Under the pieces are notes generated by a model. The model was not told the origin of the DNA. It saw only the letters and a list, made by a program, of their open reading frames with translations, and did not search any database. Shown here one piece after another: positions 12,699 through 25,300 of a stretch of DNA of 64,000 nt (the stretch's first letter is position 1; every line of letters begins with the position of its first letter). Source of the stretch: Nicotiana tabacum (Eukaryota; Streptophyta; Magnoliopsida; Solanales; Solanaceae). A program made the translations under genes and the position numbers. The stretch lies in contig NC_134082.1 of NCBI RefSeq assembly GCF_000715075.1, positions 187,477,948-187,541,947 on the forward strand, given 5' to 3'.

Positions 12699-15390
12699 TG
12701 TTACAACCCATATCCACATGTGTTAGTTCATGCCATATATTAGTTAACATAAATCCAAGAAGGAATTATCTTTGAGATGATAAAAAGTCAATCCTATTGG
12801 TCTTAAGTGATACAAGAGTGTATAAGGGTGATTAACCAGTATTAGAAGTTAAACGAATCAAGGATGTTGTAACTCGTATTTTCAGGTAATCTAGCGGTGC
12901 TTAATACACTCAAGAGGTCATTTATTAAGGTATTTTAATCATATAATATCCGTATCATAAGTCTTGAAGTCAAACGAGTTATGAAACAAAAGTCGACAAA
13001 AGTTGTCGCAACTTAGGTTCATAATTTTACTTAAACATTAGGTCAAATGTTTCTAATCTTTTCTCATAATTTACAAGTAATTATGGGGTGATCTACCAAC
13101 CAAATTAAATATCTATGAGTCTAATTTCCAACACATTAAACCGTTCATCGATACGATCTCGGAGTAGATAGATATTCGCGTTTTCGCGAGACTGCGCCAA
13201 GCACCTCTCTATGGGGCCCACTAAGGCGGTTTAAGATATTTGGACCTATATAGGATGCCTCCAACCCATTTTAAGTCATTTCTTCTCACTATTTTCAGAC
13301 CTTAGAACCCTAGGAACATCCTCTCAAGGTTCTCTCAAGATTCAAGACCCAAAAAAAGGGCAAACAACACAAATCAAGTGTCGGGAATTCCGTGGCGCTA
13401 GTAAGTCTCTTGTTCTTATTGTTGTTGCTCATTTTTGTGTCGTTCCAGCTCGTGTGGGAGGTTTTTTTTAAAGGGTTTATGTTCTGTAAATACTCCCTCA
13501 TGTTCTTAATATCAATCCTAGGTGATTTCAAGCCTTCTAAAGTGATTCTAGTGCCCAAAAACACTAATTGATCGCTAGTTTCGCTTTTTTGTTGTTGTGG
13601 CAGCATTGGAGGGATATTTCATGGAAATTTAAGGTCAAATTGGAGTTGTTCTTTCTGTATAAAGGTAAGGAACCTCTTACTCTATATGTATTTAAGATTA
13701 TCCAAGTTGCAGCTAAGCCATTGAAGCTAGAACTTGTGAAATATATATCGAAAGGCTTGGAAGTAATGTTATTGTTTTGTGGACTGTTTTGCGTTGTTGT
13801 TGGGCTGCGTATTTTACTACTATCTTGTGGAGTTTTGGAGGAGGAAGGGTGTGGAGAAACACCATATATATGTGTTATGGGCTGATAGTTATTCGTAACA
13901 TTTCCAGGTTGTTTGACACGACTACGGTGGTCGTCGTATGTATGGAGTGATTAGGCTATGTGTGGACTATTTTGGGAGGCTCAATATGTTTATTATTGAT
14001 GTTGTTTGGGATGTTTGGTGACTATTTTGAATGGTGTGAGGTCATATATATAGGGGAGGTGTTGTCCGTTTCATCGTAAAATAGGTTGTGGTCGATACAT
14101 AATAGTTATGACGCTTAAATGATAACGATAGTATCGTTTCTCTTATTGTAGACTAAGGAGTTTTGACAATTGCATAGCTTGAGATTGGGGCAGTATATAC
14201 AAGGTATGTGAGGCTATCCCTTTCCTTCTTTTGCACGACTCCGATTGTACATAATGTAATGAACGATCTTCCAAGATACTCTACTCTTAGAAGCTAGCAG
14301 TACTTACATTGTTTTCCCTCTTATGGAACGATTGATGTTAATGTTGCTTCTCTTAGTCTTATGTTATCAATGTTGTTGGTACTTCCTGATTCTTATAAGG
14401 TTCATAGTGAAGAGTTAGTCCTAATAACGTGTACAGAGGATACCGACCTTACGTCACTCCAAAAGGTTTAGAATGTGATTCCATGAGTCGAGCATGCATT
14501 ATATATATATATCTATCGAGCATGCATTATATATATGTATCTATTTTACTCTACCGAGCCACACTATAGTTGGCCGGGTACGGCACCTATTGTGCAACCA
14601 CTGATCAGTTGGGTTTTACCGAGCTCCACGTGGCCGGGTACGATTCTACCGAGCCTATTATGGCCGGGTACGATATGATGATGATGATGCCCACAGAGGC
14701 GAATGCTTTAAAGGTTTATGTATTTATACATATGTATCATGCATTTCATGTAAGTAGCCCTCAGAGGTACTAAGATGTTACAGGTTGTATATTCTCTATC
14801 CTTGCTTACATTACTGATCGTATTTATGGTTCATTGCCTTACATACTCAGTACTTTATTCGTACTGACGTCCTTTTATTTGTGGACGCTGCATGTCGTGC
14901 TGCAGGTCCTGATAGACAGGCAGGTGCAGCTCCCCCACCACAGTAGACTGTCCAGTTCAGCGGTGATTGGCGAGATCCCTTCTCCGGACTTGCCTTGGTC
15001 TTGGTATGCAATTTTTGTTAATAGACATTATGGGTATGTCGGGGCCCTGTTCCGGCTATGTTGCAACACTTATGTTCTTTTAGAGGCTCATAGACAGGTG
15101 TCGGCTCATGTATAGTTTGGTATGCCTTGTCGGCTAGTTTTTGTTGTATAGTCTTTCATAGTAGCGTGGTAGCTCATACCTTATATGTAGTTTCTTGATT
15201 GTCTGGTCATCCCCTGCTATGTATGTTCATGCCGTCATATTTTATTGCTGGTTGTCCATGATCTAGGTCTACCATTTATATTGATCTCGTCAGCCCTAAA
15301 AGATAATAATGAAGGTTAGATGAAATGTGCGTTGGTGCTCGGCAAGTGTGGTCGGGTGCTAGTCATGGCCCTTCAGTTTGGGTCGTGACA
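12699..15390 (+). repeat. 3' LTR of the Tekay-type element
   Basis: Same ends as the 5' LTR, but 2,692 bp against 2,662. Most of the difference is a short tandem duplication around 14488-14545 (the segment from 'gagcatgcattatatata' to 'tatcta' occurs twice). By eye there are a few dozen substitutions between the LTRs, concentrated in the first 700 bp, so this insertion is older than Tnt1 but still recent. Confidence 0.95.
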
Positions 15391-15395
15391 TGTGA

Positions 15396-17660
15396 CCCCT
15401 TCCCAATCTCACATGAATTTTGAGGCTGGGGAGGATTATTTTACGACACTTTACAAACTTGTCCGTTCTTTTACGAAAATAACCTTTCGACAACTGAAAG
15501 ATACTCTAAGGCTATTTTGGCAAGAACGGTTTAAGACACTGCCGAAGCTGGCTCGGCTTATTTTTGACCAAAAATTCAAACGATTTCGCCTGACCGCTGA
15601 CTTTTTTTTTTTTTTCAAATTACAATAAAAACCTGGTGTTGCAAACACGGCCCTTCAGCGCCTCGAGGACGAAGATTTTTAAGGTTGTGAGGGTCAACTG
15701 GACCAAATCTTAAAAAATGACCCGAAGGTGGCTATTTATGCAAAGTCAGCCTTCTGGCGTCCCTTTCGGAAACATTCGGCTATTTATGACAAAACAGCAT
15801 CACCTGACTTATTTATCGTTTTTCGAATTAGAAAAGTCAATATTGCAAACACGGCCTTTCAACGTCTCGGGGGCGAAGATTTTTAAGGCTGTGGGGGTCA
15901 ACTGGACCAAATCTTTAACGTGACCCAAAGAGTGGATGTTTATGCAAGGTCAGCCTTCCGGCGTCCCTTTCGGGAACATTCGGCTATGTTTTGACAAAAC
16001 AGCATCACCCGACTTCTTTATGACAGAATTAAAATTTTGACACATCTTTTTATTATTATTTATTTGTTTTTGGCTTTTTAGCAAAAGGGTGGGGTTGGAC
16101 CCGATGAGGGTTGCCTACGTATCTCATCCGGTGAGAATCAAACCCGCGTAGTTCGGGCAATCAAGAATAAGTAGATGAACTAACTTCTTTTTTTTTATAT
16201 ATTATTATCTTTTTGAATTTGTGAAAGAACTACTTTAAAAGAAGAAAAGAAGTATTTTTTTTTTTGATTTTTGATTGATTTTCTTTTTAAAAGAAAGACT
16301 TCTAAGATATATTTTTTTGAATTTTCATTTGTTTTTTTTCTCTTATTCTAAAGAAAAAAGAAAATATTTTTGGAATTTTACTTTTAATAAAAGAAATGCT
16401 TCTAAAAAATATTTTTTGAATTTTGAATTTTCTTTTCAATTTTGAAAGAAGAATCAAAATATTTTAGGATTTTTTTTTATTATTATTTTTTATTTTTTAT
16501 TATTTTGTTATATATTTTTTTACGATATATATTTATTTTTTAAAAATAATTAAAAAGACTTTCTAAAGAAGTCAATAATGGAAAATATTTTTTTGGTTTT
16601 GTTTTGAAAATTGGGGGTCTAAAAACTTTTCTAGACTTTTTGGCAAGACAAATATTTTTGCAACAAATAAAGACATATATATATTTTTTGGAAATAAAAA
16701 AAACTTTTGGATTTATATATATATATACATATATATATTTGTGACAAATAATGAAAGACTCTTTTTTTTATTGAACGACTCTTTTTTATTTTTATTTTTT
16801 AATTTTTTGCATTTTCATAAGCAAATAAATAATTAAAACTCTTTTTCATTTTCATTTTCATGGCAAGACAAACTATATATTTTTTCTATTTTTTTTTTTG
16901 AAAAACAAAACAGAACAACGACTTTTTTTCCTATTTTTCCTTTGCTTTTAATAAAACAAACTAATAAGACCTTTTTTTTCATTTTCTCAAAATTTCGGCA
17001 GTGTTTTGACAGTATTTGGATATTGGTTTTTTTTTCAAAAATAAACAATCAATTCCCTAACCGCTATTTCTTTTTTTCCAATTTCAAAATATTATTCCTG
17101 ATATTCACAAGTCAGTCAACACACAAGTCCGAATCAAATAAATACGCAAGTAGTAGCAAGTAAGATGCATCAGGATGGTCATTTTCATTTTTTGGTACAC
17201 CTGTCCTAGACAGACCCAACCCCTATGTTGAGCCTCCAAAGTCAAATGCACGTGATGCAAACAAACGTTCCTACTAGGGATCCGGCATGAAGCTGAGTTA
17301 TTCTAGGTTCATAACCTGGGTATTTGTTCTAGACTGTGTACCCGAGCGGACAACTCGAGTCGAGGAGGGGGCTACGTACCGGGGACCCGCGGGGTCGTCC
17401 GGCTTTGTAACTTATCCGGCCTCTTTCTTATTTTAGGTATTGACACTAACAGAATAGGGAGTCTTGACCAGCGAGCTTCTCCCCGGAGGTAAGAAGAGAA
17501 GGGTTTCGGCACAGTTTATATGTACAGTTCAAATAATATCAAAGCGGTAAAAGCAGCATTTAGCACATTAGGCTCAAACATGTAAAAATCAGATAAAACC
17601 AAATATAACAATTTATCTAAGCTCGAATTTCTAACCCTAAACCAGTGGTTCTGGGTTTAG
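15396..17660 (-). other. Leader of the Tat element, right part
   Basis: No genes. Three parts are visible. (a) 15396-16030 holds two similar copies of a roughly 200-bp module containing 'gacgaagatttttaagg' / 'ggcgaagatttttaagg', 'caactggaccaaatctt' and 'cggcgtccctttcgg'-type sequence. (b) 16180-17160 is an extremely AT-rich tract with long T runs and TA dinucleotide stretches. (c) 17161-17660 is more balanced. The ORFs here are artefacts of low complexity. Confidence 0.6.
15650..16025. repeat. Imperfect ~200-bp tandem duplication in the Tat leader
   Basis: Copies at about 15650-15835 and 15855-16025 share 'tcaactggaccaaatctt', 'tatgcaa.gtcagccttc' and 'aaaacagcatcacc'. A third, split relative flanks the Tekay insertion ('ggctatttttgcaaatgtga', about 4753-4772). 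The Tekay element therefore landed in a repeat module. Confidence 0.65.
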
Positions 17661-17678
17661 TCCCCAGCAGAGTCGCCA
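17661..17678 (-). other. Primer binding site of the Tat element
   Basis: On the minus strand, TGGCGACTCTGCTGGGGA follows the 5' LTR after four bases. This PBS type is used by Tat/Ogre-like elements and is attributed to a tRNA-Arg; the tRNA identity is from family knowledge, not checked here. Confidence 0.75.
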
Positions 17679-17682
17679 GAGC

Positions 17683-20600
17683 TGTCACACCTCCTTTTTC
17701 CGTCCTGCGAGGGGTGAAGGGAGTTTTTTCCAATTAAAGGACAATCGAAACGGGATTTGTTTATTTATTTCAGAGTCGCCACTTAGGAGATTTAGGGTGT
17801 CCCAAGTCACCAATTTTAATCCCGAATCGAGGAAAAGAATGACTCTATATTACAGTCAGCGTACTAGAAATCCGGATAAGGAATTCTGTTAACCCGAGAG
17901 AAGGTGTTAGGCATTCCCGAGTTCCGTGGTTCTAGCACGGTCGCTCAATTGTTATATTCGGCTTGATTAATCTGATTTTATAAAAATACGAACTTATGTG
18001 CAAATTTTAACTTTTTACCGCTTTCATCATCTACTGTTATTTTTATCAAGAATTGCAACATCGTGGAAACACATTTCGAACCACGTCACATAAATGCACC
18101 CGTGGTTGTTGGCGTATTTCAACTCTTTTGAGATTTGGATTTGGGTCACATGAATGTGCACCCGAGTTTAAGGAAATTAAATTATTAAAGGCGCGCCTAA
18201 AGCGACTAGCGTATCATTTACTTTGGGTAGGGCCGTGGAATTTTGCTAAACAGTCCATCCCGAAGTCTAAGCAATTTTAAAGCAAATATTTGCTGAGGGC
18301 CCCGCAATTTTGTATTTTTATTCGGCGAGGCTCATCTCATTCTTATTTTTAAAAGGAATTTGCAACGTCATGGACACGCATCTCGAACCATGTCACAATC
18401 AATGTACCCGTGATTAGAAACACATTTCGACTCCGTTGAGATTTGGATTTGGGTCACATAAATGTGCACCCGAGTTTAAGAAGGTAAGATTTATTAAGGC
18501 GCGTCCTAAAGAGACTAACGTATTGTTATTTTAGGAAGAGGCCGTGAATGTTCATTAAACGGCCCAATCCAAAGTCTAGTCAATGGTTATGTATTTATTG
18601 AGGGCCCCAGCGATGTGTGATTTATTTGGCGAAGCTCGTCTCATTTTATTTTAAGGATAAACCTACAGTGACTACATTTCTTCTATTAAGTTTGTCTCTA
18701 AAAGCAAAAGAAAATTTCTTAATTAATTACATGCTGAAAAACGTAACTTATCAGTTATTAAGTTACGACTAATGTGAACGAAAAATTGCGATCGCGTTTG
18801 TACAAGGAAAAGCTGCTTTAATTCTACATTCTATTATTTACTAATGCTAGAACATGAGATAGATACACAATAATATCAAAAACAGATTAATTCAACTAAC
18901 ATTATTAGATGAAGAAGTTATACATATGCAACCCCATTACTTATTAATAAATCGACTACATTTTTATACAAAGAAAGGAAAATTATATTCAAACAACAAA
19001 TCTAAACAGTTCGGATTCAACAGGAACAACGCCTGATTAATATTTCATTTCGCTTCAAGCCGAGAGTGTACAAATGTGTACCTGAAAACAGCAGTACAAG
19101 AACAAAAGAAGGAGAAGTCAGCAGCAATAATACCACAGCAACAGCAGATTCAACAACACCGCAAACCAGTAACAACCAGTAGAATAACCCAGTAACAGAC
19201 TGAAAACTCAGCAATACCAAAGTGCAATCACAATCAAAGCAGAGGAGAGAAAAGATACAAGATGCAGTAGTTTCTGATTTTTGAATAACACTCGAAGAAA
19301 AGCAAACGGAATTTATTCGAGTGAAAGTTCAAATTGCATTTCTCTTTTACTCTCAAAATGTTTCAAGTCTGTCCGCTCTCAAGTGTAAAAATCTCTCAAC
19401 AATCTCCACCCTTTTTCTCTCAATGTTCAAGTCTAAGTTTTTTGTGTCAAATGACCATATATATATAGCAAGACAAGTCTTCAATTCCCAACCCCAAATT
19501 ATTCCCCCAATGGCATGCTTTGTCCCCACTACTTAATGTTTTCTTTATTTTAAACCTTGTCCCCTATGCCTACATTAAATAAATACATCAACCCCAACTC
19601 ATTATAATTTGTCCCCCATGCCTACATTAAATAAATACATCATCCCCAACTCATTACAATTTGTCCCACATGCCTAACATAAACAAATACAATATTCCCC
19701 TCCACTACATTATGTTTTGTCCTATTATGTTAAACAATTATATCAAATACCACCCCATTATATTTTGTCTCTCATGCCTACATAAACAATTATAATAATG
19801 TTCAATTACCAAAATACCCCTCCGACCTTATTGCAATTACCATTCTACCCCTGAACGGATTGCAATTTACCAAACTACCCCATCAGCTCTAAACAATCAA
19901 TTAATCATAACTTAACCAAAATATAGTCAAGATGACCAATTTCTCAACAATCTTCAACAACAAATTACACGAACATGATGAACAACACAACTCAAAATTA
20001 ATGGAAGTAAATTAACCATATCGGGAACCAATCCTGGTTAACTTAGACCAAAAAATGAATGAACAAAGAAACAACAAAATACATGATTCAAACTAAATCA
20101 ACAAATCAAAAACAAACATAAACTCACATTAAATCACTGGATTCAACATGAACTTCAAACAAAGATGAACATAAACTAAATCTATTTTTAAACAACAAAC
20201 ATGACGGATTCAAACGATTCAAACAACATTAATAATTTCTGGAAAATACATAACAACATGAAACAAATTGAAGAAATAATTAATTAAATTTCAATTTGAA
20301 TCTAACAAGCATTAAACTAACAAATATTCACTTAAACAATAATACAAACATGAAATAAACATGAAAAACAACTAATTAAACTTCCATTTTGAAATCTGAA
20401 AATTAATTTAACAAAACATATGAACATGAACATAACCAAAAATCAAATATCTACCGATTTTAGATTCGAGAAATATCAAAACGAAATACGGACAAACATA
20501 AAACTCAAAATCTACTAACCGGATCGAAAGAAATATGTACGGACTGTTTTGACGAACCTCGAATGGGAATGAATCTGTCCGGACTCAACGACGAACTCAA

Positions 20601-21938
20601 CGACGAGCTCAACTCCCTTTTAAACTTGACGAACTCAAAACGACACTCGACGAACTCGACTAAAACTCGACAAAACAGTGCTGGCGATGGCGATTGCGAA
20701 GGCGATGGGACACCCTCGAAATGGTGGCAGCAGTGCGAGGAAGATACAGCAACTGCGATGGCGATTTATGGCTGGACGCAGCAGCTGCTACAGTGACGAC
20801 GCAGAGCGGCAGCAGCTTGGCCATGGAAGCGACCAACTCTCCTTGCAGCGATAAAACCAACCCTCCGTCCCGGTGGTGCCTCACGGCGGACAGCGCTGGT
20901 ATGACTGATATGTTGGTGGTTACTACCACCACAGGATTCACCAGTGGTTCCTCGCATTCCCAGCTTTGCACGTTGGCTTATCAACTCCTTCTTGTGCTTG
21001 CGACGAAATGTTACGCGTGCCAATAGTGGAGAAGAATGGCGATGGCTTTAGAGTGGTTCGTGGTTGACGACGCAGAAGCAGTAGCAGGTTGCTCGTCAAC
21101 GGCAGACGCGAGGGGGAAGTTGGTTTTTCCGGCGATTGGAGAGGTCATTTGGAGGTGAGGAAGAAGATGAAGGCGTGAGGGGCCGTTTGGTGTAGCTAAG
21201 GAGGGGTCGTTTGGTGTAGCTATGGAGGTTCGATGACGGGGGAACGGGCAGCCATGGTTGGGAGCTTAGAGTTTGAAGGTTTGGAGAGGAAGAAGATGGA
21301 GGGGGGCGGGTAGGCTTAGGTCTTTTTAGGGTTTTTGTTTTGTGTTTTGCTTTGTGTTAGGCCAAAAATGAAGAGTGGGTGTTGGGTTAATGGGTTAATG
21401 GGGCGGAGCGGGTTGACCCGGTCTGAAGTGGACTGGGTCATGGGGAAGATTGGGCAATTATTTGGGCATATGGTTTGAAAATTGAAGAAGTGGCTCAATC
21501 CGATTTTTCTTTGTATTTTTGTTCTCTTTTCTTCTTTTATTTTCTAAAACTAAATTATAAAAATACTTAAATTATTATTAAGAACTAAATTAAGTTATAG
21601 AAGCGCAAATTAACTCCCAATAATAATTAACGCACAATTAAGTAATAATTAAGCATAAAATTGTTCATTTGGACATTAAATGCTAAAAATGCAAAAGATG
21701 CCTATTTTTGTAATTTTTTAATTTTTGTAAAACTAATTTAATTACTAACAATTGTAGAATTAAATTCTACATGCAAAATGCGACATATTTTTGTATTTTT
21801 TATTAATTTAACAAATAAGCAAACACAGACAACTACAAATAATCCGAAAATATCACAAAATTGCACACCAAGGAATATCAATTGATTTTGAATTTTTTGG
21901 GATTAATTCTCATATAGGGCAAAAATCACGTGCTTACA
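17683..21938 (-). repeat. Tat-family LTR copy A (5' LTR of the minus-strand element)
   Basis: 4,256 bp with plus-strand ends TGTCACACC...GTGCTTACA. It is the same family as the LTRs at 22326-26121, 55983-60909 and 61996-64000: all share 'tccaattaaaggacaatcga', 'cagagtcgccactt' and 'ttctagcacggtcgctcaa' near one end and 'gggcaaaaatcacgtgc' at the other. Inside, a unit of about 300 bp with 'gtcacat.aatgtgcacccga' occurs twice (about 18120-18200 and 18425-18485). A GC-richer stretch at 20560-21310 lies where the transcript start is expected; its short ORFs (such as 20694-21026) are not conserved in the sister LTRs and are not called as genes. Confidence 0.9.
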
Positions 21939-22325
21939 GAAAGAAGCACCGGAATCGACGCAAACCGACAAGAAAGCAAGGCATCAAGAACAAATGGAAG
22001 ATAGGTGGGATCTTGTAATCCGTAGTCTAGCCTAACTTCTTGATTTTTCTTTTAAGCATGGTGTAATAAGGAGGTCAGCAAACAAGTAAAAGTAGCATGC
22101 AACAGCAGTAACATTGCAGTACCATGGTAGTCCCAGCTACCAAAACTTCCCGAACTACATTGACCTGATTCCTGTTTAGCCCAGGATATGTAGGAAACCT
22201 CTGAAGCAAAGGTTCGGTTAAAGCTTTAAAAAAAAATGCTTCACACGGAGTACTCGGAAGGGTAAAAATCGCTCACTTTATCTTTGCACGAAAACCCTTC
22301 GTGTCTTCGGGCAAAGAGAGGCAGC
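21939..22325 (+). other. 3' internal end of a plus-strand Tat element with polypurine tract
   Basis: 387 bp between two head-to-head LTRs. It ends in GGGCAAAGAGAGGCAGC, a purine-rich tract immediately before LTR copy B, so it is the last internal segment of a plus-strand element. Everything upstream is replaced at 21938 by the minus-strand copy, which appears to have inserted here. Confidence 0.65.
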
Positions 22326-25300
22326 TGTAAGCACGTGATTTTTGCCCTATATGAGAATTACTCCCAAAAAATTCCAAAAAATAAAACAATTTTTAATTGT
22401 TTGCAATTGTTGTGAATTTTGTGTTATTTTTCTTGTATTGTTTGCATTTTTGTCTGTGCATGTTTATTTGCTAAATTAATTTTTAAAAAAAATACAAAAA
22501 TACGTCGCATTTGTGTTTAGGATTTAAGTTCACAATTATAAGTAATTGAGTTTGTTTTACAAGAATGAAAATTACAAAAATAGGCATCTTTTGCATTTTT
22601 AGCATTTAATATCCAAATTGTGTGATTTTATTTTATTGATGTTTAATTTCGGGTGATAATTATTATTAGAAGTTATTTAGTATTTTAAGATAATTTTGGC
22701 TTTTATAATTTAATTTCATACATTTTAGTTTTATCAATAAGTGAAAGAAAAGAGAACAAAAAAAGAAGAAGACCGGATTGAGCCTTTTCTTCAATTTTAA
22801 ACCACAAGCCCAAAGAGTTTCCCCATGACCCGGTCTATTTCAACCCGGGTCGACCCGGTCTGCCCCATAGCCCAATGACCCCACCCCTATCTTCCCATTT
22901 TTTTCATTTTTCACTCCAAAAACCCTAACACCTAAAGCTACCCGCCCCCCTCTTTCTTCCTCTCCATTTTCTCCAAGCTCATCCATGGCTGCCCCCTCAA
23001 GCTCGTCCATGGCTTTTCCTTGTCGACACACACACACTCACACACGCAGAGCTGCTCGTCGACCACCCTGGCTGCTCCTTCTTCTTCGTCCAACAACATC
23101 CGCCCCTATCCGCCATTGACGAGCTTGTCAAGCTCCCATGGCTGCCTCGTCTTCATATTCTTCTTCACTTCTACACCAAACCACCACCATCTACGCCAAG
23201 CAACGCAGCCACACACAGTCGCCATGGCTGCTGCGTCTGCTGCTGCCCATCGCTGCTGCTGCTCCGCCACTGCTGAGTCTGCTGCTGCCCGTCGATGATG
23301 CTGCTACGCCACTGCTGCGTTTACTGTCCTTCTGCTACTTCGTCGTCGTCTCCTTCAGTCGAACGACCCATCGTCGACACTGCCCAGTCGACCTCCAGCT
23401 GCCTCGTCGAGCTCCATGTTCAGCAGTAGCAGCTGCTACTGCTTCGCCTCATCCTCACCGCCACTGCTTCGTCTTCAAATGACACCAAACATTCAAGTTC
23501 TTCGTTTGTCCGTTCGTGATCGTCTTCGGCGTCAAATGGTTTTGGTGCGATATTTGTTTTCGGGCAGATTTGTTTTCGTTCGAGTTCATCATCGTTCCGA
23601 TCCGGTTAGTTGGTTTAAGTTTCGTTCCCGTCCGTAATTTGTTTGATATTTTTCGGATTTGAAATCAAATATGTTTGATATTAATTTCATGTTCATTGTT
23701 TTTTTATTTTTCAGTTTGTTTTCATTCATTTTTTCTTGTTTATTTTTAGGTAGAAATTGATTAGCTTAATTTTAATGTTGCTAGATTTAAGTTGAAAATT
23801 CAATTAATTATTTTTTAGTTTATTTTATTAATTTAAAAGGATTTAATTTTAATATAGAAGAGTGTTAGTTTAAATCGCTTGAATTCGTTGTTTGTTGTTT
23901 AAAATAGATTTAATTCGTGTTCATTTTGTTTGAAGTTCGTTTTTTTCCAGTAATTTAATGTGCAGTTATGTATTGGTTTTTAATTTTTTTGATTCAATTA
24001 GGATTAAAATAATCAAACATGGGGGACAAGACATAATGGGGGGATAATGTATTTGTTTAATGTAAGCATGGGGAACAAGACATAGTGGGATTGCGGGGCT
24101 CAAGAAAAGTTGATTAAATAAATAATAATTGTATTTTTTATGTAGTAGTGGGTTTGGTAAGAGAAAGTGGATGATTTTATAATTATTTGATTAGTTGATT
24201 AAAGGGTTTGGGGATGGGAGATAAATAAGATAGACTTGATCAGATTTTTAGAGGGAGAGAGATAGAGAGAAAAAAAAGGGCTGAAGATTGAAGAGAGAGA
24301 AAGAAAAATTTCGAAAAATATTAAAACTTTCAAAAAAGAAAAAGAAAAAAATACAAATAAAAAAAAAGAGCTGGAAATTAAAAGAGAGAGTAGTATACAC
24401 CTGATAAATATTCTGATATACGGGTTTAGAAATTAAGGGTTAAACATTAATTAGTCTTTCAAATCTGAAAAGATGCCCTTGGCTTCTGTCCGTTGTTTGT
24501 TGTCGGTGTTTCTGGATTTATCTTGATTTTCAAATTTGTCACTAGGATATCTGTTGACTTGATTGCTGGTTATTATTGTTGTTGTTGTGTTACGTACTAC
24601 GTTGCTGACTTTCTTCTTCTTATATTGGCAATACAAGGTACACAACTGTAATTTTGGCATTTTGTAAGCTGAAATGAAGAATGGAATTTTAAATTTTTAA
24701 TTTAGCTTTTTCTTTTTTTTATTAATTGTATTTAGGTTATTTCATGTATTATTATTCTGTAAATCGCCGTCGTTTTGCATAATTAGACATATTGTAGCGA
24801 TGTATTAAATAATGCTTTGCTTTAACCTGATTATTAAGTAGTATATATTTAAGCATGTTCATTACTGATTAAACTGTCTAATAATTAGAATGAGAAGAAA
24901 ATAACGAAAAAATGACTTTATTAAATCAGTTTGGCAAAATTGATTAAGTTCACTATTTATAAGGGTTTTAGTATCGCCAGCATTAAGTTAATCGAAATCA
25001 TGTAGCTAAATTTAGTTAAAGCATGAATTTAAATTAATTTTGCGAATCAAGTATTAGGACATGATTTGAATTAAAACAATGTTAGTTAAGGTTAAATTAA
25101 TTAAATTTTAGAAATACGCATTAGTAATCAAGATTGTTTCTAATTTTCAGTAGTGTAAATAATTAATTTCAATAGCTCAAGTCATCTAACAATATGATTT
25201 TAATCCGGTTATGGGATAATTAGTTTCTTTTAAAAAATTATTTGATAATTTCATATTGTATTTATAATTACAATTTCAGTAATATTTCTTTCCACTAATA

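Larger units (their letters stand above)
4773..15390 (+). mobile_element. Complete Tekay-type (chromovirus) Ty3/gypsy retrotransposon
   Basis: 10,618-bp element with two LTRs (4773-7434 and 12699-15390), an iMet-type PBS directly after the 5' LTR, one gag-pol frame, a polypurine tract and a perfect 5-bp target duplication TGTGA at 4768-4772 and 15391-15395. The C-terminal chromodomain after integrase and the 2.7-kb LTRs fit the Tekay/Del clade. It is inserted in the leader of the minus-strand Tat element and is therefore younger than it. Five nonsense codons and a changed catalytic integrase residue make it non-autonomous. Confidence 0.95.
1..21938 (-). mobile_element. Tat/Ogre-type Ty3/gypsy element, partial, with nested insertion
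   Basis: Minus-strand LTR retrotransposon running off the left edge. In element order it shows a 5' LTR (17683-21938), a PBS (17661-17678), a long AT-rich leader, gag (4202-2316), a short pre-RT/RT remnant (about 1950-1400) and 3' non-coding sequence with tandem repeats down to base 1. The 3' LTR lies outside the window. The leader is split at 4772/15391 by a complete Tekay-type element. The giant LTR, the gag type and the PBS type fit the Tat/Ogre lineage (family knowledge). Protease, most of RT, RNase H and integrase are missing, so this copy cannot move by itself. Confidence 0.8.

Noticed and set aside
16180..17160. Extreme AT tract as a possible scaffold attachment region or origin
   Set aside because: It is part of the Tat leader, where such T-rich stretches are usual; no independent evidence.
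20563..21026. Overlapping ORFs in LTR copy A
   Set aside because: They are low-complexity GC-rich sequence on both strands of an LTR, with no recognisable domain.
23020..23482. Overlapping 92- and 114-aa Ser/Ala/Leu-rich ORFs
   Set aside because: They are frames of a GC-rich CTG/TCG-repetitive tract in Tat LTR copy B and have no counterpart in copies A and C.
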